A DNA stretch of 64,000 nt from Planctomycetota bacterium. GTDB lineage: Bacteria > Planctomycetota > Phycisphaerae > Phycisphaerales > Zrk34. This document shows positions 27,454 through 35,713 of this stretch, one piece after another. The DNA lies in NCBI GenBank assembly GCA_016125255.1, contig WGMD01000009.1, positions 249,303 through 313,302 of the forward strand. The letters are read 5' to 3'. The notes under the pieces are model-generated. The model saw only the letters and a list, made by a program, of their open reading frames with translations. It did no database searches and had not been told where the DNA came from. Position 1 is the stretch's first letter. The number at the start of each line of letters is the position of its first letter. A program made the translations under genes and the position numbers.

Positions 27454-28248
27454 ATGCGACGTCACGCCTTCACGCTCATCGAACTTTTAGTGGTCGTCAC
27501 GATCATTACGCTGCTGATCGCGATTCTGCTGCCTTCGCTGAGTCGGGCGCAGAAGCTGGCCCAATCGACGACCTGCCAGGCGAACCTGCACCAGTGGGGG
27601 CTGATTGTTTTTGACTACGCCACCGACAACTCCGGCGCGTTTCCGCTGTACACCACCTACATCACGCCCTATCAGAATCTCAGAGCATACTGGCAGAACG
27701 AGCAGATCAAATTATGTCCCTCGGCCGCCTCGCCGTACAAAATGCCTCCGCTGGGCGGCACCGAAATCGGCGGCGCTGAGTACGCCTATGTCGAGGCTCG
27801 CATCGACACCAACGGCGACGGTGTGCGTGATTACGAGATCGGCAGCTACACGTGGAACGGCATGTGCAACGTCCGCGGCGCCTGGTCCTCGCTGGGCAAC
27901 CCGAGCCCCTACATCCCTGTGAACAACTACATCTCCAGGGTGTCGCAGGCCGACGCTCGCGTTCCGCTGATCGGCGACGGCGCGTGGGATGGCGCCTTCC
28001 CCGGCAACATCTACTGGCCCCACGATAATCCCGATCCCCAGGAGTGGTGCCCGACCGCAACGCAGATCTACAGTTGGGGCATTCCGCGCTACGCCATTCG
28101 ACGCCACATCGACGACACGGTCAACCTCGCTTTGGCCGACGGCCACACCGAAAACTCTAAACTGCCCGATCTGTGGGTCAACTACCGCTGGTACGCCACG
28201 TGCCAGACCGGCCAGCCGGCACCGACGATCCCCTGGTTGAACCCGTAA
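27454..28248 (+). CDS. Prepilin-type pseudopilin (module 2)
   Basis: 264 residues from the ATG at 27454, chosen because it gives [20 protein letters not shown] at the N-terminus. A typical hydrophobic methylation helix is followed by CQANLHQWGLIVFDYATDNSG, and near the end TVNLALADGHTENS, the ADGH tail of this pseudopilin class. It follows the variant PEP-CTERM gene and mirrors the gene order in module 1. In-frame upstream codons are probably not translated. Confidence 0.88.
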   Translation: MRRHAFTLIELLVVVTIITLLIAILLPSLSRAQKLAQSTTCQANLHQWGLIVFDYATDNSGAFPLYTTYITPYQNLRAYWQNEQIKLCPSAASPYKMPPLGGTEIGGAEYAYVEARIDTNGDGVRDYEIGSYTWNGMCNVRGAWSSLGNPSPYIPVNNYISRVSQADARVPLIGDGAWDGAFPGNIYWPHDNPDPQEWCPTATQIYSWGIPRYAIRRHIDDTVNLALADGHTENSKLPDLWVNYRWYATCQTGQPAPTIPWLNP

Positions 28249-28306
28249 TCGTCCGCCGCTACCTTGCCGTTGGCCATGTGTGGGGCGGCTCATCCGAAAG
28301 GCTTCC

Positions 28307-30022
28307 ATGTTGCGACGATTTGTGTTGTTGATCGTTCTCGCTATGACCGCCTCCGCCGGCGGCGCGGTCTACACGGTCGATCCCGCCAAAGGCGAGGACA
28401 TGGGCAAGATCAATGCGATTCAGCTCGCGCCGGGTGATCGGGTCATTCTTAAACCGGGGGTGTATCACGAATCCCTCGTGCTTCACGCGGTCGGCACGCG
28501 GGAGCATCCTGTCGTTGTCGAATTTTCGCCGGGCCGCCATGTGTTTCGTGCGGATCATGCGATCCGGCGGTGCTACTTCGTGTCGAACTCCGCCGATGCG
28601 CCGCTGGAACCGCGCCCGATCGGGATCCTCATCAAGGATTGCCGGCACGTGCAACTCACCGGCGACAAATCCGCCGAGATCGTGTACGGCGACCGCATGA
28701 CGATGTTCATCAACGAACATTCGCAGGACATCACGTACACCGGACTGACGTTTGATTTTGTGCGGCCGACGGTGTCGGAGTGTCGCGTTGTGAGCGCCGT
28801 GGACGACCAGACCGTTGTGCAGGTCGCCGAAGGCTCGACCTACCAGATCAAGGACGGCGGATTCTCGTGGACCGGTGACTTGGGAAGCGGATGGGTCATG
28901 GCGCAGATCGCTGACCCGGCCACGGGCGCGTGTTCTCGCATGGGTCGATGGAATCCGTTTACCCATGCCGTGGCCACCGACCTGGGCGGCGGCAAAATCC
29001 GCCTGGCGATCAAGGGCCGATGTGGAAAGCCGGGCCAGCAATGGCAGTTCCGTCACGTCAAACGCGACAACACCAGTGCCGTGAACACGCGCTGCAAGGA
29101 TATTGTTTTTCGCGACTGCAATTTCTATAGCCTCCCAGGGATGGGAATCGTCAGCCAGTTCACGCAGAACATCACGTATGAGCGCGTCAACGTCGTGCCG
29201 CGTCCCGGGACCATCCGCACGTGTCCGGCGTGGGCGGATTGTTTTCACTTCTCCGGCTGTCGAGGCGACATCCTCATCGACTCGTGCAACTTCTCCGGCA
29301 TGCAGGATGACGCGATCAACGTCCACGGAACACATATGCGGATCATTGAGAAGACCGGACCGAATCAGGTGCTCCTGCGCTTCATGCAGCCGCAGACGTA
29401 CGGCATTGCGGCATTCGAGCCCGGCGACAAAGTGGATTTCGTGAATCACGGCACGTTGCGCAGCTACGCGTCGAATACGGTCGCCGCCATCGAACGCAAG
29501 ACGGATCAGGACTGGCTGCTGACGCTCGCCGAGCCTGTCGCCGACTTCGGCAAAGATGACGTGATGGACAATGTGACGTGGTATCCGAATATCACGATCC
29601 GCAACTGCACCGTCGCGATGGATTCCTGTCGCGGCTTTCTGATCACCACGCGAGGCAAGGCGCTGGTCGAGGGATGCACGTTCACCCGCACGCACATGAG
29701 TGCGATCCTTGTCGAGGACGACGCCGAGGGATGGTTTGAGTCCGGGCCGATTCGCGATCTGACCATTCGCAACAATCGTTTTATTCAGTGCGGCAATCCG
29801 GTCGTCTGGATCAATCCGCACAACGACAACAGTGATCCGGCGCTGCCGGTCCACGTAAACATCCGCATCGCGGACAATGTTTTCGACGGCGGCGGGGTTT
29901 CCGCCAAGAGCGTCAAAGGTCTGACCGTGGTCGACAATCGCTTTGCCGGCAATGTTTCGGTGACGACAGCGGCATGCACGGATGTGAAAATCGAAAACAA
30001 CTCATCGCTCGGCAAGCCTTAG
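28307..30022 (+). CDS. Exported right-handed parallel beta-helix protein
   Basis: 571 residues from the ATG at 28307. A signal peptide (FVLLIVLAMTASAGGAV) is followed by repeated strands with turn motifs such as VHLTGDKSAEIVYG, NITYERVNVVPRPG, DILIDSCNFSGMQDDAINVHG, ITIRNCTVAMDSCRGFLIT and LTIRNNRFIQCGNPV, a right-handed beta-helix as in polysaccharide lyases and related glycan-active proteins. DDAINVHG is a conserved turn in many of these. It ends module 2 and could act on the polysaccharide that the LamG sensor detects (inference). Confidence 0.82.
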   Translation: MLRRFVLLIVLAMTASAGGAVYTVDPAKGEDMGKINAIQLAPGDRVILKPGVYHESLVLHAVGTREHPVVVEFSPGRHVFRADHAIRRCYFVSNSADAPLEPRPIGILIKDCRHVQLTGDKSAEIVYGDRMTMFINEHSQDITYTGLTFDFVRPTVSECRVVSAVDDQTVVQVAEGSTYQIKDGGFSWTGDLGSGWVMAQIADPATGACSRMGRWNPFTHAVATDLGGGKIRLAIKGRCGKPGQQWQFRHVKRDNTSAVNTRCKDIVFRDCNFYSLPGMGIVSQFTQNITYERVNVVPRPGTIRTCPAWADCFHFSGCRGDILIDSCNFSGMQDDAINVHGTHMRIIEKTGPNQVLLRFMQPQTYGIAAFEPGDKVDFVNHGTLRSYASNTVAAIERKTDQDWLLTLAEPVADFGKDDVMDNVTWYPNITIRNCTVAMDSCRGFLITTRGKALVEGCTFTRTHMSAILVEDDAEGWFESGPIRDLTIRNNRFIQCGNPVVWINPHNDNSDPALPVHVNIRIADNVFDGGGVSAKSVKGLTVVDNRFAGNVSVTTAACTDVKIENNSSLGKP

Positions 30023-30319
30023 CCCTCCAACTCCCGCTTCCTGCCCTACGATCTGAATGGGTCATTTAACCCACTTCGCGCACCAGCGCGTGACATTTCG
30101 CGCATGGTGATGACCAATCGGACGCGTGCGTGCGCGCGCGGTTGATGTAAGTCCTTATTCGATCGCGCACCGGCGCGCCCGACCCCGGTGCGACTGTGCG
30201 CACCGGACTGCGCCGTGCGCGCAGTTTGCTTTGAAGATGCGAAAAAGCGGCGATGCTGATGCGGGAATGCGAGCGCACGGGGTGGTCGAAAAACCGGGTG
30301 TTTGCCGCGCCGGTGCGAC
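30023..30319. other. Gene-poor GC-rich spacer
   Basis: Between the beta-helix gene and ubiA. It contains several copies of short CGCACCGGCGCG-like words, also found upstream of the transposase near 37010-37190. Open frames across it lack protein-like composition and overlap ubiA on the wrong strand. I see no RNA gene or clear terminator. Confidence 0.5.
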
Positions 30320-31198
30320 TCACATGAAGACATCGATGACGCCCAGGGCGCCGAGGGTCAGGGAGATGAAGCCGTTGAGCGTGAAGAACGCCATGGTGAA
30401 GCGGCCGCGCGAGGCCGCTAGGTGTTCGAAGATGAGCGCGAGGGCGACGATGACGATGCCGATGAAAAACAGCCGTCCAAGCGGGAGGGAGGAGCGCTGC
30501 ATGAGGATGAGCAGGACGACGGCGAGGAGGTGGGCGAGTTTGGCGAGTGCGAGTGCGGCGGTCGGGCCGAGTTTGGCGGGGATGGAGTGCAGGCCGTCGC
30601 GTGTGTCGTGGTCGATGTCCTGCATGGCGTAGATGATGTCGAATCCGCCGACCCAGAGCAGGACGAAGCCGGCGAGATACCAGAGGGTCGGTTCGGTGAG
30701 GTAGGCGGGTCGAATCGCCAGGGCGGCGGCGAGTGGGCTTAACGCCAGAGCGGCGCCGAGGAAGAAATGGCACAGGAGGGTGTAGCGCTTCATCAGGCCG
30801 TAGGCCCCGAGCCAGGCGAGGACCAGCGGGGCGAAGATCAGTGGCCACCAGTTTTGATCGATCACGCCGAACATCGCCGCCGCGGCGATCAGCGCGATGG
30901 CGCAGAAGGCCATTGCGGCCATGACCTGCGCGGGCCTGAGTCGACCGGCGGGCAGGGCCCGGCCGGCGGTGCGCGGATTGTGGCGATCGATGGCGCGATC
31001 GAGGTAGCGATTGGCGAGCATGGCGAAGGTGCGTGCGAAGAACATGCACACGACGATCAGCGCGAGGTCGGTCCCGCCGGGCATCCCGCCGGCGGCGAGG
31101 AACGTCGCCAGCAAGGCGAAGGGCAATGCGAAGACGGAGTGGGACACCTTGATGTCGCGGGCCAGGGCGAGAACGGCGTATACGGGCGTAGATGGCAT
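30320..31198 (-). CDS. ubiA: UbiA-family prenyltransferase (4-hydroxybenzoate polyprenyltransferase type)
   Basis: 292 residues from the ATG at 31198. Multiple membrane helices surround the first Asp-rich region NRYLDRAIDRHNPRTAGR and the second YAMQDIDHDTRDGLHSIPA, the two Mg-diphosphate binding motifs of the family. It transfers a polyprenyl chain to an aromatic acid in quinone synthesis. The window also has mqnE of the futalosine menaquinone route, so this could be the MqnP-like prenyltransferase of that pathway rather than a ubiquinone enzyme. Confidence 0.88.
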   Translation of the reverse strand: MPSTPVYAVLALARDIKVSHSVFALPFALLATFLAAGGMPGGTDLALIVVCMFFARTFAMLANRYLDRAIDRHNPRTAGRALPAGRLRPAQVMAAMAFCAIALIAAAAMFGVIDQNWWPLIFAPLVLAWLGAYGLMKRYTLLCHFFLGAALALSPLAAALAIRPAYLTEPTLWYLAGFVLLWVGGFDIIYAMQDIDHDTRDGLHSIPAKLGPTAALALAKLAHLLAVVLLILMQRSSLPLGRLFFIGIVIVALALIFEHLAASRGRFTMAFFTLNGFISLTLGALGVIDVFM

Positions 31199-31376
31199 GG
31201 GTCCGTATCGTATGCGGAGCGGCGGCGAAAAAAAGTCAGACGGGTGTGCCACACTAATGGCACGGCGGGGAGTGTTCGCAATTTGTCCGGGCCGATATAA
31301 GAAGCGATGTGGACGCCGGGTCGTCCGTGTGACGCGCCGCCCTCCGGGAAGATGGCCGCGCTTCGGGAGTGTTGTC

Positions 31377-31883
31377 ATGCAGATCGACGTCGGGCCCTTC
31401 CGGTATTGCGTTCGCCTCGTGCACGGGCACATCGAGCACGAGGGTCAGCACTGTTACGGTTTGTGCGACAATCTCGCTCAGTTGATACTCATCTCCGACG
31501 TGCCGACGGAGAAGCAGCGTCTGTCCGTGTTCTTTCACGAATTGATGCACGCGTGGTGGTATCACTTCGGGATCGACCCGGCGGATGAGGAGGCGGTGGC
31601 GGATCTGGTCGGGGTGGCGATGACGCAGTTTGTGGATCAGGTGATGACGGTGCTGCGCGGCCGGGGCGAGAGCGGGGCGGCGCTGGCATCGGCGCTTGCC
31701 GCACCGGCACGAGATCGCGCATCGACCGATGCGGCGGCGGGGGGCAAGGATCGGTGTGACGGAACTCCAGGAGCGGCGGCGGTTGCGCGGTTGCAGCCGG
31801 TCGAGGCGGAGCCTGACGCCAAGTGGGTCATTCGTCTTTACGATCCTGACGCTTGGGCGTTTCGTCCGGCAGCCGCGTCGTGA
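31377..31883 (+). CDS. HExxH-containing protein (putative zinc metallopeptidase-like)
   Basis: 168 residues from the ATG at 31377. FFHELMHAWWYHFGI contains HELMH, the HExxH zinc site, followed by DEEAVADLVG, where Glu may be the third ligand as in ImmA/IrrE-like or phage metallopeptidases. The C-terminal third is Ala/Asp-rich and of low complexity. Its 3' end overlaps the convergent gene at 31828 by 56 bases. Function unknown; peptidase activity is inferred from the motif. Confidence 0.7.
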   Translation: MQIDVGPFRYCVRLVHGHIEHEGQHCYGLCDNLAQLILISDVPTEKQRLSVFFHELMHAWWYHFGIDPADEEAVADLVGVAMTQFVDQVMTVLRGRGESGAALASALAAPARDRASTDAAAGGKDRCDGTPGAAAVARLQPVEAEPDAKWVIRLYDPDAWAFRPAAAS

Positions 31884-32169
31884 CATGCACCGAACGCCGG
31901 CTTGTCCGCGCCGCCTTGGCGGACCGGCCCGCTGGCGTGCCTGACTCGCCGGCCAGCTTCCGGAGCACCATCGCCGCGATATCCGGCGCGACCGACTCGG
32001 GCAGAATCCCCAGTACCGCCGTCTGAATCAATTCGTCCTGCTCGCTGAGCCAAAGGTACAGCCGGCTCGCAAGCTCAACCTGACTCATCCCATACCGCTG
32101 GCACATCGACTCGATCGCCGCCTTGGCCTTCGGTGACACCGCTATCTTGATGATCTCGCGTTCGGTCAT
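31828..32169 (-). CDS. Small helical hypothetical protein (possible DNA-binding)
   Basis: 113 residues. The N-terminal 70 residues (MTEREIIKIAVSPKAKAAIE, MCQRYGMSQVELASRLYLWL) look like a compact helical domain of the RHH or helix-turn-helix kind, in which KIAVSPKAKAAIE would be a beta strand plus helix. The C-terminus is basic (RSAKAARTSRRSVHV). It overlaps the end of the HExxH gene on the other strand. A metallopeptidase beside a small regulator resembles ImmA/ImmR-type pairs, but here they are convergent and the link is weak. Confidence 0.6.
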   Translation of the reverse strand: MTEREIIKIAVSPKAKAAIESMCQRYGMSQVELASRLYLWLSEQDELIQTAVLGILPESVAPDIAAMVLRKLAGESGTPAGRSAKAARTSRRSVHVTTRLPDETPKRQDRKDE

Positions 32170-32683
32170 GGCGTCAATTTACTCGCCCCGAACGTCGCCC
32201 TCTGTGTGATGATCAGATACCATTGTAGACTTTAATTGACTTATGTGTCTTGTCCGCTAAACTTCTTTTGCTTACGCTCGAGAGGCCGGGAAGTCCATTG
32301 ATGAACGACTACGACGATGAGCTGGCGGTTCTTCGGATGATGGCGGCGGTATTGCGCCGTCGGATGCCGCCGACCGACGCGGCGCACTCGGCCGCCGGTC
32401 GTCGCAACGTGCGCCAATCGGCTGCGCCGCCTCGTCGGGACAAGAGCGATCACACACGTCTTACCTCGCCGCCCCGAAGTGCATCCGGGCGTCGCGGCTG
32501 ACAGGTGTCAGCGGTCCTGGGGCTCGCTGTTCAAACAAACCGATCCCTTCCAGGGGCAACGCTTGGTTCCTTCACCGGGCAATAGTCGCGGTGTCGAACG
32601 AGCGTTGTCCCTATCGGATCGGATGTGTGGCGAACCAGCGATTGCTCAGCCGAAAGTGGCTTGAGCGGATGGCATGAAACGCT
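32170..32683. other. Intergenic region with no confident gene
   Basis: About 500 bases upstream of the small helical protein and downstream of rnhA. A 66-codon frame starting ATGAACGACTACGACG at 32301 begins plausibly (MNDYDDELAVLRMMAAVLRR) but turns into an Arg/Ser/Pro-rich non-protein-like tail, so it may be a short real gene or a decayed one. No RNA structure is recognised. The AT-rich stretch at 32200-32265 may hold promoters. Confidence 0.4.
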
Positions 32684-33136
32684 TTATCGCTTGTGACGAA
32701 GCGCCTCGGCGGACGCCAGTTCGTCGCAGCGTTCATTTTCCGGATGACCGGCGTGGCCGCGCGTCCATTGCACTTTGACCTGATGCGTCTGTAATAGTTC
32801 GTCGACCCGCTGCCACAGATCCGCATTGAGCACCGGTTTCTTGTCCGCCTTGCGCCATCCGCGCTTCTTCCAGCCGGGCAACCATTCGCTGATGCCCTTG
32901 AGCACATATTCGCTGTCGCCCACGAGCGTGACATGACACCGCGCATCCAGCGACGCCAATCCTTCGATGACGGCGGTCAACTCCATCCGATTGTTCGTCG
33001 TCGCCGCTTCGCCGCCGCTCACTTCGACCTCGCGCCCGCTCGCCGGGAACTTGTGAATATACGCCCACCCGCCGGGCCCGGGATTCCCAAGACACGCGCC
33101 GTCCGTATACAACATCACATCCGTCGCTTCGACCAT
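32684..33136 (-). CDS. rnhA: Ribonuclease HI
   Basis: 150 residues from the ATG at 33136. The catalytic acidic residues are in place: D in [12 protein letters not shown] in [14 protein letters not shown] in [10 protein letters not shown], and D in [12 protein letters not shown], with WTRGHAGH containing the general-base His. It cleaves the RNA strand of RNA/DNA hybrids, for example at R-loops and Okazaki primers. A longer in-frame start upstream adds a non-conserved tail and is not preferred. Confidence 0.95.
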   Translation of the reverse strand: MVEATDVMLYTDGACLGNPGPGGWAYIHKFPASGREVEVSGGEAATTNNRMELTAVIEGLASLDARCHVTLVGDSEYVLKGISEWLPGWKKRGWRKADKKPVLNADLWQRVDELLQTHQVKVQWTRGHAGHPENERCDELASAEALRHKR

Positions 33137-33201
33137 GCGATACCTTTCGTCTGGTCGAGCATGATATCGCAATCCGATTCGGTCGCGCAGCGGGTCCCGC
33201 A

Positions 33202-33234
33202 TAAAAAAAGCACGGCCGCGGGCGGCCGTGCTTC
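33202..33234 (-). terminator. Rho-independent terminator after the coiled-coil gene
   Basis: On the minus strand the sequence reads GAAGCACGGCCGCCCGCGGC, then CGTGCTTTTTTT: a GC-rich stem of AAGCACGGCCGC with its complement followed by a run of T. It lies just downstream of the gene ending at 33262 and upstream of rnhA on the same strand, separating the two transcripts. Confidence 0.85.
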
Positions 33235-33261
33235 ATCTTTCGAGACTGTCCTCGCGGATGC

Positions 33262-35535
33262 TCACATCGAGTCGTCGCGATTCTTGAAGTTCAGGTCGGC
33301 GGTCGATTCGCGATTGTACCTGGCCCACACATCATCATCATTGAAATTGCCGACGTTTTCGAGTGTCGCCAGCGGCTTGCCGGCTCGGGCGAAGTATGAC
33401 CGGGCGGCGAAAAGGAACAAAATCGTCAGCAGCGACAGCCCGCCCATGATTTCGCCGCTGATGAGCAGGCGATCGTCCGTGAGCGGACGATTGGCGACGG
33501 TCGCCTGCTGCCCGACGCGCAGGGCGGTCGCGCTGTTCGATGCGTCATGCGGCGCCTGCTTGATGTAGGCGCGCACGATCGAGCTCAAAATCGGGCTCAA
33601 TTCATCCTGATTCGCCGAGCGCAGTTCGATGGCGACGACGCCCGCTTCCGGGGCCGATACGCTCATGTTCTTCCGCAACAGCGCTTGCAGGTACTCCGTG
33701 TTCGCCGGACCGGCGTAACCGGCCTCGCGCACGAAGACGGAGGCGGCGTTGAGCATCTCGCTGCTGGTGAGAATCTGTTTCTGCGCTTCGAGCCAGTCGG
33801 GGCTGTTGGTCAGATTGTTGCCGACCTGGCGGAGCGTGGCGGAGGCGGTCCACGTGCGCGTGGCGAACTTGTCGGCCGCGACGTAGCTCGTCACGGCGAG
33901 AATCACCGTCACGATCAGCGCTCGGATGACCCAGCCGAACGCCTGATGCATGCCCCAGCGGTGAATCATGCGCTGCTCGGCTTCACTGAGCAGCGTCTGC
34001 ACCTGCTTGAGCGACTCGCGCTCCGCAAGCACCTGCTTGACCGCGCCTTTGAGTTGCTCAAGCTGCTGCGCCCGCTTCTCGAGCACCGCCTTGTGATCGG
34101 CGACGAGCGAGCGATAGCGGGTCAGTCGCGACTTGCGAATTTCGACATGCGCCTGCTGGGCTTTGAACGCCGTGACTTTGTCGACAAGCTGAGCGGCCCG
34201 ATCGTTGATGAGCTGCTTCTGTTCATCGAGTTCGGCGGAACGGGCTTCAAGTTCGCTGCAGGTCGCTTCGAACTTGGCGTGTGAATCCTTGACGGCTTCG
34301 AGCCGCTTCTTGAGATCCGCCTCGCCGGCTTCGACCTGCTTGCCGCGTTTTTCCAGGGCGGTGTGCTGCTCTTCGAGCGTCTTGCGAAGCTTGGAAAGCT
34401 GCTGACGCTGCTGCTGGAGGTCCGCATCGAGGGCGCTCAGCGCCTTCTCGTCGGCTTCGAGCTTCTTGCGGCTTTCCGCAAGGGACCGCTCACGATTGTC
34501 CAGATCCGCCGCCCGCGCATCAAGCTTCGCCTGCTGTTCGTCGAGTGTCGCGCCCACCACGCTGAGCTGCTCGCGTTCCGACGCCAACTGCTGTTCGCGC
34601 TGGTCGACGGCCTCGGCTCGCGCGGTGACCGCCTGCTCGGCGGCGTCAAGCTGCCTGGTGCGCTCATCGAGTGCGCGATGCGCCTCGTTCAGTTCGCTTT
34701 CCAGGGCGGTGATGGCCTGCTGATCGGCGTCAAGCTGGACGCGCCGAGCGTCGAGGCCGGTGCGGGCCGCATCCAACTCGGCACGGGCGGCGTCGAGCGC
34801 GGCGATCTGCTGTGCGAACTGCTCGCGTTCGGCAGCGAACGCCTCGGCCTCGGCTTCGAAGGTCGACTGCCGCTCCGCCAGCGTGGCTTCCGCCGCGTCG
34901 ATCGACAGGCGGCGCTCGGTCAGGGCGTGATCCGCATCCTGCAATTTCGCCTGATGCGTTTCGAGCGCCGCCGTCTGTTTGTCGAGCTGAGCATTGCGGG
35001 CCTGTAATGCCTCATGCTGCTCCGCAAGCTGCTGGGCTTTTTCGTTGATTTCGGCTTCAAGCGTGGTGATGGCCAACTGATCGTCGGCGAAACGAGCAAG
35101 CTGCTGCTCGAATTCGGTGAGGCGATCCGCAAGCGTCGACTGATCCGATTCGAGTGCGGCGTACTGAGCCGCCACTGCTTCACGATCCGCCGCCAGCGCC
35201 TGCTGTTGCTGATCGAATTGGGACTGCGCCGCTTTGAGGGCCGCCTGACGCTCACGCAGTTGATCCTGCTCCGCGGCGAGCGCGTCACGCTCGACCTCGA
35301 TCGTCTGACGCTGCTCGGCCATCTCGGCGGCGAGGGCGGCGCGCGTCTCGCTGATCATCTTCTGCTGTAACGCTTCCTGCTCCGCGACGAGGTCGGCGAG
35401 CTGCTGATTGCAGGCGTCGACGGCCTTCTGCGTCTGAAGCAGGTGGTTCTGCAAATCGTTCCAGCCGCGCGCGGCGGCCGGCGTGACGGGGCTCGTCGGC
35501 GGCGTTCGGGTGGCGTTCTCGGGATGGCCCTGCAT
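33262..35535 (-). CDS. Long coiled-coil protein with C-terminal Wzz-like membrane domain
   Basis: 757 residues. Residues about 25-520 are an almost uninterrupted Gln/Glu/Ala-rich coiled coil (AALAAEMAEQRQTIEVERDAL, KRLEAVKDSHAKFEATCSEL). Then come a membrane helix (VIRALIVTVILAVTSYVAA), a periplasmic-type domain (ATRTWTASATLRQVGNNL ... VVAIELRSANQDELSPILSS), and a second helix (GGLSLLTILFLFAARSYF). The helix-domain-helix layout and the ASATL start resemble Wzz chain-length regulators. A very long cytoplasmic coiled coil in front of a Wzz-like hairpin is unusual. Role in polysaccharide export or envelope shape is inference. Confidence 0.8.
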   Translation of the reverse strand: MQGHPENATRTPPTSPVTPAAARGWNDLQNHLLQTQKAVDACNQQLADLVAEQEALQQKMISETRAALAAEMAEQRQTIEVERDALAAEQDQLRERQAALKAAQSQFDQQQQALAADREAVAAQYAALESDQSTLADRLTEFEQQLARFADDQLAITTLEAEINEKAQQLAEQHEALQARNAQLDKQTAALETHQAKLQDADHALTERRLSIDAAEATLAERQSTFEAEAEAFAAEREQFAQQIAALDAARAELDAARTGLDARRVQLDADQQAITALESELNEAHRALDERTRQLDAAEQAVTARAEAVDQREQQLASEREQLSVVGATLDEQQAKLDARAADLDNRERSLAESRKKLEADEKALSALDADLQQQRQQLSKLRKTLEEQHTALEKRGKQVEAGEADLKKRLEAVKDSHAKFEATCSELEARSAELDEQKQLINDRAAQLVDKVTAFKAQQAHVEIRKSRLTRYRSLVADHKAVLEKRAQQLEQLKGAVKQVLAERESLKQVQTLLSEAEQRMIHRWGMHQAFGWVIRALIVTVILAVTSYVAADKFATRTWTASATLRQVGNNLTNSPDWLEAQKQILTSSEMLNAASVFVREAGYAGPANTEYLQALLRKNMSVSAPEAGVVAIELRSANQDELSPILSSIVRAYIKQAPHDASNSATALRVGQQATVANRPLTDDRLLISGEIMGGLSLLTILFLFAARSYFARAGKPLATLENVGNFNDDDVWARYNRESTADLNFKNRDDSM

Positions 35536-35713
35536 GGGTTCGGCTCCTCATCTCTCCGGGGGTCCATCGTGGGATATCGGGCGGAGGGACATATGCAATG
35601 AGCGTGAGGCCAGTCCGATGTGGAAAAAATTGGGCGATTGGTCCGGTTGTGACGGTCGTAGCGTTTATACCGGCATCGCCGGGCGAGCCCGAAGCGGCTA
35701 TCATGGGGCACAC

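Noticed and set aside
30046-30333. Minus-strand 95-codon frame before ubiA
   Set aside because: Arg/Ser/His-rich composition, overlap with ubiA and no homology-like pattern; kept as spacer.
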